Assembly (NCBI GenBank): GCA_043784065.1
Contig: JAYVYR010000063.1
Location: 1-14,369 of the forward strand
Reading direction: 5' to 3'
From: Bog-756 sp043784065
GTDB taxonomy: Bacteria; Actinomycetota; Acidimicrobiia; Acidimicrobiales; RAAP-2
DNA: 14,369 nt
In this document: in pieces, positions 13,756 through 14,369 of the stretch
How the letters are laid out: every line of letters begins with the position of its first letter
Position numbering within the stretch: position 1 is the stretch's first letter
Made by a program: the position numbers and the translations under genes
The notes under the pieces: generated by a model
Told to the model about the DNA's origin: nothing
What the model saw: the letters and a program-made list of their open reading frames with translations, nothing else
The model's database searches: none

Positions 13756-14337
13756 TCAGGCCGCAGCCGGGATCCGGAGCGGGCGGAGAGCGCCTTCGAG
13801 CTTGGCCAGTTCGGCCAACAGACCGCCCGCCCCCATCTCGAGCTGCTCGTTCGGGACGAAGCGTCCCTCGTCGTTGATGAACTGGCCGACGAAGGGGATG
13901 TTGACGGCCTCAACCGTCGGCGTCATGCGCAGAGCTGCCACCACCGGCTTCAGCGCCGTCATGGCCCGCACGCCAGCCGACACACCGCCATAGCTCACAA
14001 AGCCGACAGGCTTGTAATTCCACTCGACGTGGAGGTAGTCGAGTGCATTCTTGATGGCGGCGTTGAAGCTGTGGTTGTACTCGGGGAGCACGATGGCGAA
14101 GGCGTCGGCCCGGTCGACAGTTTCGGACCAGGCGATCGTCTCGGGTCGTGTGTACTGGCGGGCAATGGGGTGGTTGGGCTCGTCGAAGAGGGGGAGGGCC
14201 ACCTCGGCCAGGTCGACCAGTTCGACCTCGAAGGAGTCCTGGTGCTCGGCGAACTTGGTGAACCACTGGGCTACGGGGAGCCCGACACGTCCGGGCCGGG
14301 TGCTGGCGATGATGATCTGAAGGGTGGGCTTGGGCAC
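13756..14337 (-). CDS. NADPH-dependent FMN reductase (flavodoxin-like fold)
   Basis: 193 residues from GTG 14337, with AGGAG nine bases upstream. Seen: IIIASTRPGRVGLPVAQWF (8-26), whose STRPGR loop binds the FMN phosphate; ALPLFDEPNHP; FAIVLPEYNHSFNAAIKNAL with the family's PEYNxS flavin-contact motif; and GFVSYGGVSAGVRAM, which lines the flavin site. Such enzymes reduce FMN, quinones or azo dyes with NAD(P)H, and can supply reduced flavin to monooxygenases. All core motifs are present and the length is typical. It is the first gene visible of the leftward group, 93 bp upstream of the lipoprotein hydrolase; shared transcription is likely but not shown. Confidence 0.93.
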   Translation of the reverse strand: MPKPTLQIIIASTRPGRVGLPVAQWFTKFAEHQDSFEVELVDLAEVALPLFDEPNHPIARQYTRPETIAWSETVDRADAFAIVLPEYNHSFNAAIKNALDYLHVEWNYKPVGFVSYGGVSAGVRAMTALKPVVAALRMTPTVEAVNIPFVGQFINDEGRFVPNEQLEMGAGGLLAELAKLEGALRPLRIPAAA

Positions 14338-14369
14338 GGAGATCTCCTGGCTCGGACGGTTGCAACGTT

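Overview
The window is high-GC DNA with a strong actinobacterial character: G/C-rich third codon positions, GTG starts, a likely leaderless promoter, and several protein families that I recognise mainly from Actinomycetota. An Acidimicrobiia-like or other environmental actinobacterium would fit, but that is a weak inference. No tRNA, rRNA or CRISPR array was seen. The left half (1-7160) is accessory in nature; the right half (7161-14369) is ordinary metabolic and housekeeping sequence.

Left half. The 3' part of an SF2 DEAD/DEAH helicase, resembling helicases of TOTE-type primase-helicase proteins, runs in from the left edge. It is followed by a three-gene module: a 643-residue protein of unknown function (gene A, 1632-3563), a 131-residue antitoxin-like protein (gene B, 3839-4234) and a DUF6036-like nucleotidyltransferase (gene C, 4237-4809). 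B and C are two bases apart and look like a toxin-antitoxin-type pair. The module is bracketed by 44-bp direct repeats (1506-1549 and 4864-4907, 42/44 identical). Outside each repeat lies what looks like debris of an acyl-CoA dehydrogenase gene; the right-hand piece is a clear C-terminus with its own stop. Further right (5355-7112) is a second, decayed copy of the module. A' has lost its 5' half and carries deletions and frameshifts, B' has a 1-nt frameshift in a C7 run, and C' has a TAG at codon 6. The module has therefore been duplicated or inserted twice here, with one copy intact and one dying.

Right half. A leftward group (9429 to 7228) encodes a small dimeric alpha-beta-barrel (antibiotic-monooxygenase-like) protein, a MarR regulator and an acetyl-CoA hydrolase/CoA-transferase. 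The last two overlap by ATGA. Upstream of the first gene are two adjacent TTGA-N2-TCAA palindromes, probable MarR operators. Divergent from it, rightward, are an ArsC/Spx-family protein and mutM (formamidopyrimidine-DNA glycosylase). A second leftward group (14337 to 10877) holds an NADPH-dependent FMN reductase, a lipoprotein alpha/beta-hydrolase overlapping by ATGA with a sterol-desaturase-family membrane protein, and a small conserved actinobacterial protein whose frame is broken by a 1-nt loss in a C run.

Three of the broken frames (A', B' and the 10877-11286 gene) differ from the expected sequence by a single missing base in a G or C run. Sequencing error and real decay both remain possible for these. 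The TAG in C' and the large deletion in A' cannot be explained that way.
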